From contig CAAETL010000196.1 in NCBI GenBank assembly GCA_900758955.1, positions 1 through 5,514 of the forward strand: 5,514 nt of DNA, given 5' to 3'. The first letter of the stretch is position 1, and every line of letters starts with the position of its first letter. The notes beneath the pieces are model-generated. The model saw nothing but the letters and a program-made list of their open reading frames with translations, did no database searches and was not told the DNA's origin. A program made the position numbers and the translations under genes. The stretch is from an uncultured Oscillospiraceae bacterium. Lineage in GTDB: Bacteria; Bacillota; Clostridia; Oscillospirales; Oscillospiraceae. Below, piece by piece: positions 5,358-5,514 of the stretch.

Positions 5358-5514
5358 TTGAGCATACAATCATTTATTGAATCCGCAAAAATCCTTTATA
5401 ATGATGGATACTATGATGCGGCACTTTGCTTAACTTGTATTGCTGTAGATGCATCTTCTGAAAAAGGTGGTCCGAGTGTCGAGATTCGAACTCGAGGCCT
5501 CTTGAACCCCATTC
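5358..5514 (+). CDS. Unrecognised protein, 5' end only; probably a broken gene running into an antisense tRNA
   Basis: I do not recognise this gene with certainty. A TTG start at 5358 is preceded by GAGGGG (5345-5350) at 7 nt; an in-frame ATG at 5334 lacks such a site. The first 36 codons read as a real, probably helical, soluble protein: SIQSFIESAKILYNDG, then YYDAALCLTCIAVDASS. The pattern 'A..LY..G.Y..AL.L' recalls helical HEPN-like or repeat-type domains, but this is only an impression. From codon 37 (5466) the frame runs through the complement of a tRNA-Pro gene and reads GGPSVEIRTRGLLNPI, which is plainly a translation of tRNA sequence, not of a conserved protein. The frame is still open at the window end. 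G+C over 5241-5465 is 68 of 225 bases (30%), against about 60% upstream, suggesting different origin. The likely reading is a gene cut after about 36 codons. Confidence 0.55.
   Translation, partial: MSIQSFIESAKILYNDGYYDAALCLTCIAVDASSEKGGPSVEIRTRGLLNPI
5468..5514 (-). tRNA. Second tRNA-Pro (GGG), 3' part, cut by the window end
   Basis: On the minus strand, reading from 5514 down to 5468: the end of the anticodon stem (GA), loop ATGGGGT with anticodon GGG (5510-5508), TCAAG, variable loop AGGCC, T arm TCGAG-TTCGAAT-CTCGA (5495-5479), the acceptor half CACTCGG (5478-5472), A73 at 5471 and encoded CCA (5470-5468). About 30 nt of the 5' half lie outside the window. The part from the anticodon stem to the variable loop is identical to the first tRNA-Pro over 19 nt, but the T stem differs with fully compensated pairs. 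It is therefore a separate gene, not a copy of the same locus. A short CCTTTTTC follows the CCA, with no hairpin beyond it. Confidence 0.85.

Noticed and set aside
5127..5514. The right end as a simple palindromic assembly artefact of the first tRNA-Pro
   Set aside because: The second tRNA has a different T stem with compensated pairs, so it is not a folded-back copy of the same DNA. A chimeric join to another locus remains possible.

Overview
The window looks like chromosome of a moderately GC-rich Firmicute of class Clostridia, probably an Oscillospiraceae gut bacterium (Oscillibacter/Flavonifractor-like). This is inferred from the IspH–ribosomal-protein-S1 fusion, the trmK–nif3 pair, strong AAGGAGG-type ribosome binding sites and G+C of about 60% in the genes. 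The genus cannot be fixed from the sequence alone. All protein genes lie on the + strand.

Layout: (1) 2-2139, the 3' end of a plsC-type acyltransferase overlaps by ATGA a 652-codon fusion of IspH (last enzyme of the MEP isoprenoid pathway) with four S1 RNA-binding domains; a strong terminator follows. (2) 2256-2462, a 68-aa DUF1858 protein with a CxxC motif sits between two strong terminators. (3) 2512-4007, trmK (tRNA m1A22 methyltransferase) overlaps a Nif3-family metal protein; the terminator of the previous gene directly abuts the trmK ribosome binding site. (4) 4019-4953, yebC with a near-consensus promoter and its own terminator. (5) 5045-5243, a tRNA-Pro(GGG) unit with promoter and terminator. 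(6) 5244-5514, a 30% G+C stretch that is clearly different from the rest. It carries a promoter and the 5' end of an unrecognised gene, whose reading frame runs into the antisense strand of a second tRNA-Pro(GGG) gene, cut by the window end.

Most of the content is housekeeping: lipid and isoprenoid synthesis, translation and tRNA modification. The unusual part is the right end, where two non-identical tRNA-Pro(GGG) genes converge on an AT-rich segment holding an apparently broken gene. This suggests the edge of an integrated or rearranged element, or a chimeric join. A second point of interest is the ispH–S1 gene, which has both an internal promoter candidate and an internal ribosome binding site that could yield a free S1-like protein. 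I see no CRISPR array, insertion sequence, recombinase or defence system in the window.
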